A DNA stretch of 64,000 bases, taken from JAUXEH01 sp965533275 (GTDB taxonomy: Bacteria > Acidobacteriota > Aminicenantia > Aminicenantales > Aminicenantaceae). This document shows, piece by piece, positions 45,057 to 54,124 of this stretch; position 1 is the first letter of the stretch, and every line of letters starts with the position of its first letter. A program made the translations under genes and the position numbers. Location: NCBI GenBank assembly GCA_965533275.1, contig CBESWG010000016.1, forward strand, positions 1 to 64,000, read 5' to 3'. The notes beneath the pieces were generated by a model, which worked only from the letters and a program-made list of their open reading frames with translations, searched no databases and was not told where the DNA came from.

Positions 45057-46595
45057 TTAATTGTAGTTTTTCACGGATCCCCAGATTTCGCGGATGCTGA
45101 CCTTGCCACCTCTACATACATAGACAGGCAGATTGTTTTCATAGGGCATGCAGTAGTCACACCGGACAACAGCCGCCCGTTCCACCTGCTCGAACAACTC
45201 GGTATAGTCTGCTTCATCCCCACCCAGGATGATATAGACCTCCGCCCTTTCGTCTCCAGGCCCCCACAACCAGTAGTTGTTGTGGCCGGAGATGGCCATG
45301 GGCAGGCCAAATTTATCCCTGTAGTAGCCCATCGCTCCCGCCTCCCCATAGTTTTGCCCGAATATGATGGTCTTCGCTTGCTCTTCTTCGGGTAGGGCAT
45401 GAAAGACACCGGCCACAGTCGAAGCCATGTTTTCCCATCCGAACATGTCCGCATAGTGCTGGGGAAGTTGGGCTTGCTCCTTCCCCTCCAGATTCTTGGG
45501 ACTCAACCCAACGAATTCTGAGTATTTGATGAAGGTCTCAACCGGAAGGATAGGCAATACAATCGGTGCCATAAAGATGCCACTGGAGACAACCAGAGCA
45601 GGAACAAAATATTGAAGCCATTTCATCTTTTTTCGCTGAAATAGTTCCTCCAGGAAGACAGCCCCTCCCGCAAAGAGCATGGGATAGGCTGGACCCAGAT
45701 ATTCGGGTTTGCTGTTGCCATTGATCACCAGAATCAAGAAGGCAACCACATAGATGATGCCGAGGATCCGGTAATTCTTCCCCCCCTTGTGGAAGAAGAA
45801 ATAATATAGCCCTAACAGCCAGACAAAGAGGGCAGCGGGATTTTGCACCACGATCTGACCAAGGAGAAAATCCTTGATAGTGATCCCTGAGTATTTGAAG
45901 GCACTCGCGTTCCGGATGAATTCCAGATGTGCGAAGTCGTTAAAAACATTCCATATAATGAAGGGAGCGAACAGGAGAGCGGCCAATGCCCCGGAAATCC
46001 ATGGCCACTTGGTCTTAAAGTGCCGGCGGAGGGGCGTCACGAGGAGCGCCACAAAGAAACCGAATCCGAACCACAACATTCCGATCTTGTTAAGGAGGCC
46101 CAGCCCCATCAGGAGCCCTAGGGTTATCCACCACTTTGGTTGGTCCTCCTGGATCAACAGAATGATGACATAGGCCAAGGCCGTCCAGAGGAGCATGTCT
46201 ATACCGTTCATGGAATAGACAGAAAACATGGCCAGCTGAATGGGGGCCAGCATAACGGCGAGCCCAGCAATGAGGACGGCCGGCTTGCCGCCGCCGAGCC
46301 TTCGCACCATGAGGCCGACAAGGAGCACTGTAAACGCCCCGGCCACAGCCGGAAGCAGCCGGATCGCGAACAGGGAATCGCCGAAGATCGCGCGGCTGAC
46401 TGAAAGCAGATAGATGGACAGCGGCGGTTGGTCGACGTACCCGAGGGCGAGGTTTTTGCTGCAGGCGATGTAATAGAGCTCGTCCCGGAAGATGCCGTAG
46501 CCGCCAAGGGCATTTGTCACCAGGTGGATGGCAAGCTTTACAAACGCCAGGGCTCCGATGAATTTGAGCGTGACTCTGGAGGATGGCTCATCCAT
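45057..46595 (-). CDS. GT39/ArnT-like membrane glycosyltransferase
   Basis: A 512-residue protein with about 11 TM helices (PMT_2 family). The first periplasmic loop carries the characteristic acidic motif in GIFRDELYYIACSKNLALGY followed by VDQPPL, where the DE pair is catalytic in PMT/ArnT enzymes. A soluble C-terminal domain (about 370-512) ends CDYCMPYENNLPVYVCRGG. Such enzymes move a sugar from a polyprenyl-phosphate donor to a protein or lipid in the periplasm. The acceptor is unknown. It is divergent from the fucosidase gene. Confidence 0.88.
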   Translation of the reverse strand: MDEPSSRVTLKFIGALAFVKLAIHLVTNALGGYGIFRDELYYIACSKNLALGYVDQPPLSIYLLSVSRAIFGDSLFAIRLLPAVAGAFTVLLVGLMVRRLGGGKPAVLIAGLAVMLAPIQLAMFSVYSMNGIDMLLWTALAYVIILLIQEDQPKWWITLGLLMGLGLLNKIGMLWFGFGFFVALLVTPLRRHFKTKWPWISGALAALLFAPFIIWNVFNDFAHLEFIRNASAFKYSGITIKDFLLGQIVVQNPAALFVWLLGLYYFFFHKGGKNYRILGIIYVVAFLILVINGNSKPEYLGPAYPMLFAGGAVFLEELFQRKKMKWLQYFVPALVVSSGIFMAPIVLPILPVETFIKYSEFVGLSPKNLEGKEQAQLPQHYADMFGWENMASTVAGVFHALPEEEQAKTIIFGQNYGEAGAMGYYRDKFGLPMAISGHNNYWLWGPGDERAEVYIILGGDEADYTELFEQVERAAVVRCDYCMPYENNLPVYVCRGGKVSIREIWGSVKNYN

Positions 46596-46753
46596 TCGAC
46601 TATCCCTGTGAAACCGGTTCCAGGCCGCTCCTCACAAAGCTGCGATCCGACCTGTTACATATGAATTGTACATATCACATCACGAAAGCCGCAGTCAAAG
46701 GGATCATGTACGATGAGGAGTGCCCCATTGATTTGTGAAGCAATATTGATCCG

Positions 46754-46783
46754 TTGACTTCGTGACATGGAGAGTGATAACTT
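46754..46783 (+). promoter_or_regulatory. Promoter candidate of the fucosidase gene
   Basis: TTGACT (46754-46759) followed after 17-18 bases by ATAACTT (46777-46783). It lies about 60 bases before the ATG. The repeated ACATAT words at 46658-46675 nearer the divergent glycosyltransferase could be an operator, but this is weak. Confidence 0.45.
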
Positions 46784-46841
46784 CAATTCAGAATTAGCAT
46801 GATCCATGGGGCAAATTTTCAGCCTGACACGAGGTGAAGCG

Positions 46842-48638
46842 ATGAAAAAATATGTAAAACTTCCTTTGTTGTGCATACTGACTCTGGTTTTAATCCTCAA
46901 TTCATGTACGAGCACAGATAATACCGCACAAGAGGAGTGGATCGATCCCCTGACCGAGACGGCAGAACAGAGGGATGCGAGGATGGATTGGTGGCGCGAG
47001 GCGCGCTTTGGACTGTTCATTCACTGGGGCGTCTATTCGGTACCCGCCGGAACATATGATGGAGAACGCATAGGTGGGATCGGCGAATGGATATTGAGGA
47101 ACGCGAAGATACCTGTGGCCGAATACAAGGCCTATGCCCAGGATTTTAATCCGGTCCTCTATGATCCCGCGGCATGGATCAAGATGGCCAAAGATGCCGG
47201 GATGAAATACATCGTTATCACATCCAAACATCATGATGGTTTTGCCCTCTTTGACTCCAAGGTCAGCGATTGGGACATTGCCGATGCCTCACCCTACGGC
47301 AAAGACCTCCTGAAGCCTCTGGTCGAGGAAGCTAAAAAGGCAGGGCTCAAGATAGGATTCTATTATTCGCAGGCTCAGGACTGGATACATCCGGGAGGCG
47401 CGAAGAGCGGATACGAGGAGGGCGAATACTGGGATGAAGCACACGCCGGAAGCTTTGATGCCTATTTAAAGGAGATCGCCTATCCGCAGGTGGAAGAGAT
47501 CCTTACGAATTATGACCTCGACATCTTGTGGTGGGATACTCCCTACTGGATGAACAAGGAGAGAGCAGAGCTCCTGCGGCCTCTCATCTCCTTGAGACCG
47601 GGCCTCATCACCAACAACCGCCTGGGGGGAGGCTACAAGGGGGATTCGGACACCCCGGAGCAGCATGTCCCTGCCACCGGGATCGAAGGCCGCGACTGGG
47701 AAGTTTGCATGACCATGAATCATACCTGGGGTTATAAGAGCTACGATGACGATTGGAAGTCGACCGAAGACCTCCTGCACAAGCTCATCGACATCGCCTC
47801 CAAGGGAGGAAACTTCCTCCTCAATGTAGGACCCAAACCGGACGGCACCTTCCCTCAGGCTTCCATCGACAGGTTGGCAGAGATCGGCAAGTGGATGGAT
47901 ACAAACAGCGAATCCATCTATGGCACCGCTGCCAGCCCCTTCCGCCGCCCCTGGTGGGGACGATGTACTCGAAAGGAACTTGAGAACGGAGATACCCGCC
48001 TCTATCTGCAGGTATTCGACTGGCCGGAGGAAAAGCTGCTATATGTCCCTGTCAATAATGAAGCAACCCAATGCTATTCTCTTTCCGGGAACGGGGAAGA
48101 GTATGAAGTGGAAAAGGCAGAAGAGGGGCTGATGATCCACCTGACAGGAGAGGCAGCTGATGAGATCGCATCTGTCATCGTCCTTGATATCAAAGGCTCC
48201 CCTGATGTGCCCAACCAGAATATTGCTCCTGACGAATCAGGGGCCATTATTCTGAGCCCCGAGCAGAGTGACCTGGAGAATCGAGGATACATATCATCGA
48301 ATCATGCAGAGCTGATCCGGGACAAAGATTTTGCATACATCACATGGAAAGAAACCAGAACATGGATGGAATGGCCTATCGAGATCGGTGCTGACAGTGT
48401 TTTCGATGTCTATGCTACCGTAGCGACCACATCCGCGGACAATAAAATATTTATTGAGATCGGGGAAGGTAAAACAGAATATCAACTGCCAGACACAAAC
48501 GGCCTCGATTCTTTCAAGCAGGTCAGGCTGGGTACCATCTCCATTGCAGCTGGGATTTCTACAATCATGGCAAAGGGGGATGCGGAAAATTGGCAGGAGT
48601 GCTACATGGGAAATATCGAACTCAGGCCTGCCAAATAG
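46842..48638 (+). CDS. Alpha-L-fucosidase lipoprotein (GH29)
   Basis: A 598-residue GH29 enzyme. The lipobox LILNSC predicts a lipid-anchored, extracytoplasmic protein. Family features are WWREARFGLFIHWGVYSVPA, YIVITSKHHDGFALFDS, the nucleophile region YDLDILWWDTPYW, and GGNFLLNVGPKPDGTFP. A C-terminal beta-rich domain (about 400-598) may bind sugar. It releases L-fucose from glycans. Starts upstream of 46842 exist in frame, but this ATG opens the signal peptide and follows GAGGTG. It probably feeds the sugar transporter/isomerase operon at 32-37 kb, though the two are not adjacent. Confidence 0.92.
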   Translation: MKKYVKLPLLCILTLVLILNSCTSTDNTAQEEWIDPLTETAEQRDARMDWWREARFGLFIHWGVYSVPAGTYDGERIGGIGEWILRNAKIPVAEYKAYAQDFNPVLYDPAAWIKMAKDAGMKYIVITSKHHDGFALFDSKVSDWDIADASPYGKDLLKPLVEEAKKAGLKIGFYYSQAQDWIHPGGAKSGYEEGEYWDEAHAGSFDAYLKEIAYPQVEEILTNYDLDILWWDTPYWMNKERAELLRPLISLRPGLITNNRLGGGYKGDSDTPEQHVPATGIEGRDWEVCMTMNHTWGYKSYDDDWKSTEDLLHKLIDIASKGGNFLLNVGPKPDGTFPQASIDRLAEIGKWMDTNSESIYGTAASPFRRPWWGRCTRKELENGDTRLYLQVFDWPEEKLLYVPVNNEATQCYSLSGNGEEYEVEKAEEGLMIHLTGEAADEIASVIVLDIKGSPDVPNQNIAPDESGAIILSPEQSDLENRGYISSNHAELIRDKDFAYITWKETRTWMEWPIEIGADSVFDVYATVATTSADNKIFIEIGEGKTEYQLPDTNGLDSFKQVRLGTISIAAGISTIMAKGDAENWQECYMGNIELRPAK

Positions 48639-48649
48639 GAAAATTCAAT

Positions 48650-48853
48650 CTAATTGTTTAAATCCGGGCGAAAGACCAGCCATACAAGAAGGCTGATCGG
48701 CCATTCGAGAAGCAGAACCAGCAGAACAACAGCCCAGCCGGGTTTTCCCCGTTTTATTGCATCCCCATGGACCCAGATGAGGCTCCAGATTAACAGCCCC
48801 AAGAACAGGAGCACCAGCGGCGCAATGAGCAGAATCCCAATTATTTCTTCCAT
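48650..48853 (-). CDS. Small two-TM membrane protein (PLDc_N-like)
   Basis: A 67-residue protein with two hydrophobic helices around a short basic loop containing HGDAIKRGKPGWAVV, ending LVWLVFRPDLNN. This matches the general form of small PLDc_N-type membrane proteins. A GGAGAG site precedes the ATG at good spacing. Function unknown. Confidence 0.72.
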   Translation of the reverse strand: MEEIIGILLIAPLVLLFLGLLIWSLIWVHGDAIKRGKPGWAVVLLVLLLEWPISLLVWLVFRPDLNN

Positions 48854-48952
48854 TAGTTTCTCTCCACTATTAATACTGTGGAATCCCCAATAATATTCGA
48901 GATAGGGGTAAAATCGCGCAAGAGGATTTATAATTATAGGAGGAGCCGCTAA

Positions 48953-49129
48953 ATGCCTCGTGAGTTGAATATTTCTAAAATGCCCATGGCAATTCTGCGG
49001 GGACTATTGATCTTCTCTGTTTCCGTTGCTTCCAGCACGGAGATTCAGAACAGCCTGACCGTCGACCAGATAAAGACTCTGAACTCGATCAAGCAGATCG
49101 ATGGCTACCCGCTATACACCATGAGTTGA
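48953..49129 (+). pseudogene. Truncated start of a secreted protein gene
   Basis: A 58-codon frame preceded by a strong AGGAGGAG site. It begins with a signal-like segment (MAILRGLLIFSVSVASS) and reads LTVDQIKTLNSIKQIDGYPL before running out of frame into histidine-kinase sequence. From memory, similar N-termini (IDDYPLYTMHYYGDY type) occur in secreted linear-amide C-N hydrolases. The gene looks cut by a deletion near 49112. Confidence 0.55.
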
Positions 49130-49512
49130 AGAACCGTATCGAAGTGAAAACGGAATTCGGCGACCTACCCAAGCTCTACTGCAATCCCAACCAGCTGAAC
49201 CAGGTATTCATGAACATCACCATGAACGCGATCCAGTCGATCGACGGAAAAGGAGAGATCAGCATAAGGACCTATTCCGATGAGAGTCGCGTCTTCGTTG
49301 AGATCTCAGACAATGGCCGCGGGATCCCCGCCGAAAACCTGGAGCGAATATTCGATCCGGGATTTACTACGAAGTCTTCGGGCGTGGGGACGGGATTGGG
49401 CCTGTCGATCGTCTATAAAATAATTGAGGCCCACAAGGGCAACATCAGGGTCGAAAGCGCTGTCGACGAGGGCAGCAAATTTATCGTGGAACTTCCAACA
49501 ACTCGAGCATAA
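49117..49512 (+). pseudogene. C-terminal fragment of a membrane histidine kinase (HATPase only)
   Basis: About 131 codons corresponding to the ATP-binding domain of the kinases at 54125 and 62594: HHELKNRIEVKTEFGDLP, N box NQVFMNITMNAIQSID, G1 SDNGRGIP, FTTKSSGVGTGLGLSI. Membrane and His domains are absent. Its first possible start, TTG 49126, overlaps the TGA of the truncated upstream frame, so re-initiation could still express it. Best read as a deletion remnant. Confidence 0.7.
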
Positions 49513-49527
49513 ATACTGTGTTTCTGC

Positions 49528-49713
49528 TTACTCTTCCTTAATGAGTGACTTGATCATCTCGACCATTTTCGGATCGGTTAGCTCTGCATCCGAAAGACCA
49601 TGTACTTCTTTGCCATGTTTGTTGATCTGGGCATTCAGTTCTTCTATTGTCTCACCACGTGCCACATAATCACATTCTACTCCCGTATCTTTGCATGCTA
49701 ATGTTTTGGCCAT
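49528..49713 (-). CDS. DUF1059 family small protein
   Basis: A 61-residue protein matching DUF1059: N-terminal LACKDTGVECDYVARGETIE, then HGKEVHGLSDAEL and a helical end. The two conserved cysteines and the HxxxxHG histidines suggest metal binding (family knowledge limited). AAGGGAGAT precedes the ATG. It stands alone; about 220 AT-rich bases with no further gene separate it from the next small gene. Confidence 0.88.
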   Translation of the reverse strand: MAKTLACKDTGVECDYVARGETIEELNAQINKHGKEVHGLSDAELTDPKMVEMIKSLIKEE

Positions 49714-49936
49714 TTTGGCTTATCTCCCTTTCTCAGAATCCCGCTGGAAATATTACGATGATCGATTCTTCCATCAGGTACCAAGTATTATTTCATATAT
49801 AGCACTTATTGTCTACTTCATCTATAGTTATTGTCGATTAAATACACAAGGTCTAATAGTCTAGTATTGGAATAGGGGAATATACTTCAGACGCCGAGAT
49901 TTCGTTTTCTCGGGCTTCGAATTTACAGCCGGACGA

Positions 49937-50044
49937 CTATCCTTTCTTCTTTTCCTTTTTCAGCTTGCGCTTTTCCTTTAGGCTGTGCTTGGCTTCCTTT
50001 TGATGTTCCCTTTTGCCTTTATCCTTTTTCCCCTTATCACCCAT
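49937..50044 (-). CDS. Very small Lys-rich protein
   Basis: A 35-residue protein, MGDKGKKDKGKREHQKEAKH followed by SLKEKRKLKKEKKKG, preceded by a good GCAAGGAGAA site. Composition is extremely basic (about 16 Lys). I recall similar short proteins in Aminicenantes-like and other anaerobe genomes, all uncharacterised. It may bind nucleic acid or ribosomes, but nothing in the sequence proves it. Confidence 0.6.
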   Translation of the reverse strand: MGDKGKKDKGKREHQKEAKHSLKEKRKLKKEKKKG

Positions 50045-50133
50045 TTCTATTTCTCCTTGCTAAATGATGACACAGGCCCGATAGCATGTCTCGCTTGAAT
50101 CCATATCATCCCAACCGAATCCTTATGGAAGGA

Positions 50134-50916
50134 CTATTTATTCTCTCTTTTTGAGCCCGGAAATGCAAATACGGACGGATCTATTTCCGTGTTGATCTCT
50201 ATTTTTTCGATCTCCATGGACCGGTATCGCTGGCCGTATTCCGATTCGACAAGAAAGGGGAACTTCAAGCCGTCCACATCTTGATAATCACTGAAGAACG
50301 CTTCCAAGCTGTTTTTTATGCCGAAATCATACGTATCGCCGGACATGCCGACTTCCAGAAACGTCTCAGAATCGATGTACCAGTGCTCGACCGTCGAATC
50401 CGCCAAGGTCACCTTTAGCTTGTAGCAGTCTGTATCATCAAAGAGTTCTCTCCCCTCCAGCTCCACCAGGTGTGATTTTTCCGTATAATTCCAAAAGACC
50501 GGCTCGAACAATCGCTCCCGCAAGGTCACCTTGTCTAGGTTATTTTGGGAGGGGATGATCTGCGGTTTGTCATGGGGAGGCCCCATGAGAGGATTTATCC
50601 ACCATGCTTTTTCCCCATCATAGACGTGGATGACAACTTTGTTGATCCTTGTGCTGTCAAAACGATAGAGGTCCGGCCTCTGTCGCCACAGCTTGAAGGG
50701 TTCCGGGTCGCTGAAGCTGACGTAAATCCCCTCCATGGTGAAGTTCGAGAGCCCGGCCCAATTTTTTGCGCCTCCGCGTGCCTCCATGTTCTTTTCGATG
50801 ACGTCGTCAACGGTCAGTGTCTTCGTCGAATCGCACTGGAACGTGCTGAATGCAAGTAAAATCAATGCCGCAGCACAACAGAGCACACCTTTCATGGACT
50901 TATTTGGTGAGGTCAT
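50134..50916 (-). CDS. Outer-membrane lipoprotein-sorting-like lipoprotein
   Basis: A 260-residue lipoprotein. The signal peptide ends FSTFQC, a lipobox. The mature part, VDDVIEKNMEARGGAKNWAG and FTMEGIYVSF, resembles the LolA/LolB-like beta-barrel-half proteins often annotated as outer membrane lipoprotein-sorting proteins. The start at 50916 is chosen since AAGGAGATGG precedes it; it overlaps the end of the PQQ-like gene by 17 bases, so the two are coupled. A longer frame from 51027 lies inside that gene. Precise role unknown. Confidence 0.8.
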   Translation of the reverse strand: MTSPNKSMKGVLCCAAALILLAFSTFQCDSTKTLTVDDVIEKNMEARGGAKNWAGLSNFTMEGIYVSFSDPEPFKLWRQRPDLYRFDSTRINKVVIHVYDGEKAWWINPLMGPPHDKPQIIPSQNNLDKVTLRERLFEPVFWNYTEKSHLVELEGRELFDDTDCYKLKVTLADSTVEHWYIDSETFLEVGMSGDTYDFGIKNSLEAFFSDYQDVDGLKFPFLVESEYGQRYRSMEIEKIEINTEIDPSVFAFPGSKRENK

Positions 50917-52171
50917 AACAGGCCATCTCCTTGTGGTTTCGCAGGTAGAGTTTTCCATCTGATAAGGATGGGGACGTCCAGGATTTGCTATCCAGGACCT
51001 GCGCCTGGGCCAGTTCGTTGTAGCCATCGGGATCCGCCTCGATCATGGCCAACTTGCCTCGGTCACTCAGGACCAACAGCTTGTCATCGGCGACGATCAA
51101 CGAACCCTTCCCAAAACCGCGCTTGGACCATTTTCTCTCTGCTGTTTCAGCAACCAGGCACTTCAGGGTGGAACTGCTGAATCCGTAAATATGGCCCTTG
51201 TAGCACAGAGAGCTGTTGAAATGATTTCTCATCTCCTTGTTTTGCCACGCTGTGTCGACCGTCCCGTCCGCGAGAACTTGGATGAGAAGGCAGCCGTTTT
51301 CTACCGAGCTTGAGATGAACACCTTGTTGGGAGGCACAAAGACCGGCATGGCAATGATCTGGGGCAGGGATGGCCCACGCCACAGGACCTCGCCGCTCGA
51401 GGATACGGAGACGGCCTCATCCAGGACCTTTCTCTCTCCGTCCTTTTCTACCAAACGCGAGATCGTGAAGATGGATTGTTCCACATTGTTGATGACCGCA
51501 GTGAACGGTGAGGAATGACCGGCTATGCTGTCGCCCGTCTGCCAGATGGTTTTCCCCGTTTTTTTGTCGAATCCGATAAAGGCAGAGTTTTCTCCCCCGC
51601 CGTGAATGATCAACGTCTCACCCAGGATCAGGGGAGAGGTGGAGAATCCCCGCCGGGGCCGGAGGATCTTGAATTCCTCTGTGAGCGATACTTTCCAGAT
51701 CTGTTTCCCGGATTTTCCGTTCACACAGAACAATCCGCCAGTGGAGTCCAGGATATAGGCGAGATCTCCGTCCAAGGTCGGCGTGGCCCGGGGCCCGTTT
51801 CCCATTTCTTCCACAAACCTGGGCCCCAGGGCGGTCCTCCAGACCTCTTCGCCTGTGGCCTTAGCGAAACCGGCGACAAACTCGGTCTCGTCTTCCGCGA
51901 ACGCCGTGATGATCAGCTCTCCGGCGATCACGATCGCGGAAAAGCCCTCACCGAGCGGCCGCTTCCATACTAGATGAGGCTGGCCATCACTCGGCCACGG
52001 CTTGATGGGAGTATTCGACAGCGCGATCCCATCTCGATTGGGGCCGCGGTACTGGGACCATTCCTCTTTGCCATTTTCAGTGCCGATGGACACCTTTGCG
52101 GAACCCTGAAAGTTAATGAGCAACAAACAAAACAAAATTAGTACAATAAACCTGAATTTTTTTGTAAGCAT
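50900..52171 (-). CDS. Secreted PQQ-like beta-propeller protein
   Basis: A 423-residue exported protein with a signal peptide (FIVLILFCLLLINFQGSA). Blades are visible in WSQYRGPNRDGIAL, KATGEEVWRTALG, GKSGKQIWKVSL and DKKTGKTIWQTGD. The opening 'W.Q.RGP.RDG' is shared with the propeller at 30821, but no EF-hands are inserted here. Cofactor-binding residues of true quinoproteins are not evident, so a structural or binding role is likelier. It heads a two-gene operon with the lipoprotein downstream. Confidence 0.86.
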   Translation of the reverse strand: MLTKKFRFIVLILFCLLLINFQGSAKVSIGTENGKEEWSQYRGPNRDGIALSNTPIKPWPSDGQPHLVWKRPLGEGFSAIVIAGELIITAFAEDETEFVAGFAKATGEEVWRTALGPRFVEEMGNGPRATPTLDGDLAYILDSTGGLFCVNGKSGKQIWKVSLTEEFKILRPRRGFSTSPLILGETLIIHGGGENSAFIGFDKKTGKTIWQTGDSIAGHSSPFTAVINNVEQSIFTISRLVEKDGERKVLDEAVSVSSSGEVLWRGPSLPQIIAMPVFVPPNKVFISSSVENGCLLIQVLADGTVDTAWQNKEMRNHFNSSLCYKGHIYGFSSSTLKCLVAETAERKWSKRGFGKGSLIVADDKLLVLSDRGKLAMIEADPDGYNELAQAQVLDSKSWTSPSLSDGKLYLRNHKEMACYDLTK

Positions 52172-52189
52172 GATTTCCCTTTCCCTGGC

Positions 52190-52218
52190 ATTATACTCTA
52201 CTCATTTGGGTCACACAA
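52190..52218 (-). promoter_or_regulatory. Promoter of the PQQ-like/lipoprotein operon
   Basis: Minus strand: TTGTGT (52218-52213), a 17-base spacer and a perfect TATAAT (52195-52190), 18 bases before the ATG, with AGGGAAAGGGA in between as ribosome site. The rest of this 260-base divergent gap is AT-rich without a clear promoter for the rightward gene. Confidence 0.55.
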
Positions 52219-52432
52219 ACAAACGAAGCTTGAGGCCTTTCACTTCGAACAATTGATAGAAGAACCAGGAGATGCTCGGCATCCAGTGCCTGTATGAGGG
52301 GCCGAATCCGGTTGATATAAATCATTCGTATTTGTGATATATACTATACAGAACATCTCTTAAGGTATAGAGAGAGTCCCAATGAGGACGCTTCAGCCCT
52401 GTGGGCTTCGCGATGATCGTAGAGGAGGAAAA

Positions 52433-54118
52433 ATGAGTGTCAGAAAACGAATTCGCCTTCTGTTTATATTTTGTGTGATTTCACTGTATCTGGCTGGATT
52501 TATTAAAGCTGCAGAAGCGGAGATAGACAAAGTCTTGCCTCCCGGAATACTGCCAGTAGTTATTTTGAGCGGCTCGGACTACGAAATGGGGTATCAGTAC
52601 GGCCAGCAGGTCGGCCCCTACTTGGAAAGGGAAAAAGAGGCCAAATGGGCCTCTTCGCTGCAGTTATTCAGCCATGAAAAAGTGCTGTATATGCTCAAGG
52701 GCAACCAGTTCTATATCGAGAAGTATACTCCGGAGAACATCGAGATCATGAAAGGGATAGCGGACGGGGCAACAGCCGTGGGATACAAGCTGTCTTACAC
52801 CGATGTGCTGCTGATGAACTGCACACTGCCCAAACCCGAGACCTCCACCTATCCAAAGGGTGCAGAGATGGAATCCCTGCCGGTGAAGAGGTGCTCTGTC
52901 TGCTCCGCATGGGGAGGCAGCACGACCGACGGAAAATTGATCGGACTGGATACCCTTGATTCTGGAGAAGCCGCCTACGGCGTTGTCATCTTGGCCTTTC
53001 CAGACAAGGGAAATAACTATATATGCGGCGCTCAGGCCGGAGAGATCGGCGATCATTTTTTGATGAACAACAAGGGGTTATTTGTGGGGAACAGCGGCGG
53101 AGGCGGTTCCCCCAGGGATATTGACAACAATTACGGCCTCTCCTGGTCCTGTTCGTTGACGCACATTGTGCGCTTTGCCAACACCGCCGATGAAGCCCGG
53201 GACATGCTTTTGCCCTGGCAGATCAATATCCCGGAGAATTTTCATTTTGTGGATGTCAGAGGCAATGCCTGTGTCGTGGAAAAAACAGCAGCCGTTCAGA
53301 GTGTGCGGAAACCGGGGGACTTTGGAGAACAGGATTTTCTGTATTCCACCAACAACTATCTCAACAAGGAGATGAAACTCACAAAAGAAGGGGGATTCAT
53401 AAAACAGCACGGTGGCTATGGGGCCTATTCCGCCCCAAGGAATCTGGTGTTTTGGGACCTGCTCCACAATTATCATGGTCTGATCGATGTGGAATTCATG
53501 AAAATGATACTGCGGTTTCCGGGCAGCCCCCCTCCATATCCTCCGGATGGAGGTTGGGATGCCAAAATCTGCCGCCCTTCGAATTCGTGGGTTTCGGTTC
53601 TTCTGCCAGATAATGGGGACGAGGGATTGGTTTATATCTGCACAGGGCCGGCCGGCCGGGTAATCCATTCCTCTACTGCCTCAAACGGTGAAGAGATGCG
53701 CTCGAGTTATCCTTACATAGATGGGACTCACACTTTCTATAGATTGACCTTGGCCGCAGGCCCTAAGGAGGCAGTCGAGGCTGCCCAGAAGGCGGCTAGT
53801 TCAGACATCGCCACTGCCTATGCAGAGCTTATGTCTTTAAACTTCACGGACACTGGATATGCGGGATTGAATGAGCTGTATTCCCTGGCGAACGCAGAGT
53901 ACTACCAGGGGAAGGCTGAGTTCAATAGAGGGCATCTGGCCTCCGGCAACGAGGCTCTATTGTTCTTGGCAAAAGCAGCCACGGCTTTTACTCGAGCTCA
54001 AGCCCATGCCCTGCAGGTTCATGAGGCCCTGGTGCCTGCTCCCACCAGCCCGAGTGACTTGGATCTTAAGCCTTTTGGTGGCGATTGGGCAGTTTGGGAA
54101 ACAGAAATTAGGAAATAG
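52433..54118 (+). CDS. Secreted C45-type Ntn-hydrolase
   Basis: A 561-residue exported protein. After a signal peptide (FIFCVISLYLAGFIKAAEA) comes the acyltransferase/C45-peptidase fold: YEMGYQYGQQVGPYL, then RCSVCSAWGGSTTDGKLIGL, where the first Cys of CSVC aligns with the Ntn nucleophile. It may be exposed by self-cleavage, as in acyl-CoA:6-APA acyltransferase relatives. Tyr, Asn and Asp positions (TLDSGE, NNKGLFVGNSGGG) also fit. AGAGGAGG precedes the ATG. It ends 6 bases before a histidine kinase, suggesting linked function, such as signal processing. Confidence 0.82.
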   Translation: MSVRKRIRLLFIFCVISLYLAGFIKAAEAEIDKVLPPGILPVVILSGSDYEMGYQYGQQVGPYLEREKEAKWASSLQLFSHEKVLYMLKGNQFYIEKYTPENIEIMKGIADGATAVGYKLSYTDVLLMNCTLPKPETSTYPKGAEMESLPVKRCSVCSAWGGSTTDGKLIGLDTLDSGEAAYGVVILAFPDKGNNYICGAQAGEIGDHFLMNNKGLFVGNSGGGGSPRDIDNNYGLSWSCSLTHIVRFANTADEARDMLLPWQINIPENFHFVDVRGNACVVEKTAAVQSVRKPGDFGEQDFLYSTNNYLNKEMKLTKEGGFIKQHGGYGAYSAPRNLVFWDLLHNYHGLIDVEFMKMILRFPGSPPPYPPDGGWDAKICRPSNSWVSVLLPDNGDEGLVYICTGPAGRVIHSSTASNGEEMRSSYPYIDGTHTFYRLTLAAGPKEAVEAAQKAASSDIATAYAELMSLNFTDTGYAGLNELYSLANAEYYQGKAEFNRGHLASGNEALLFLAKAATAFTRAQAHALQVHEALVPAPTSPSDLDLKPFGGDWAVWETEIRK

Positions 54119-54124
54119 TCTCTA

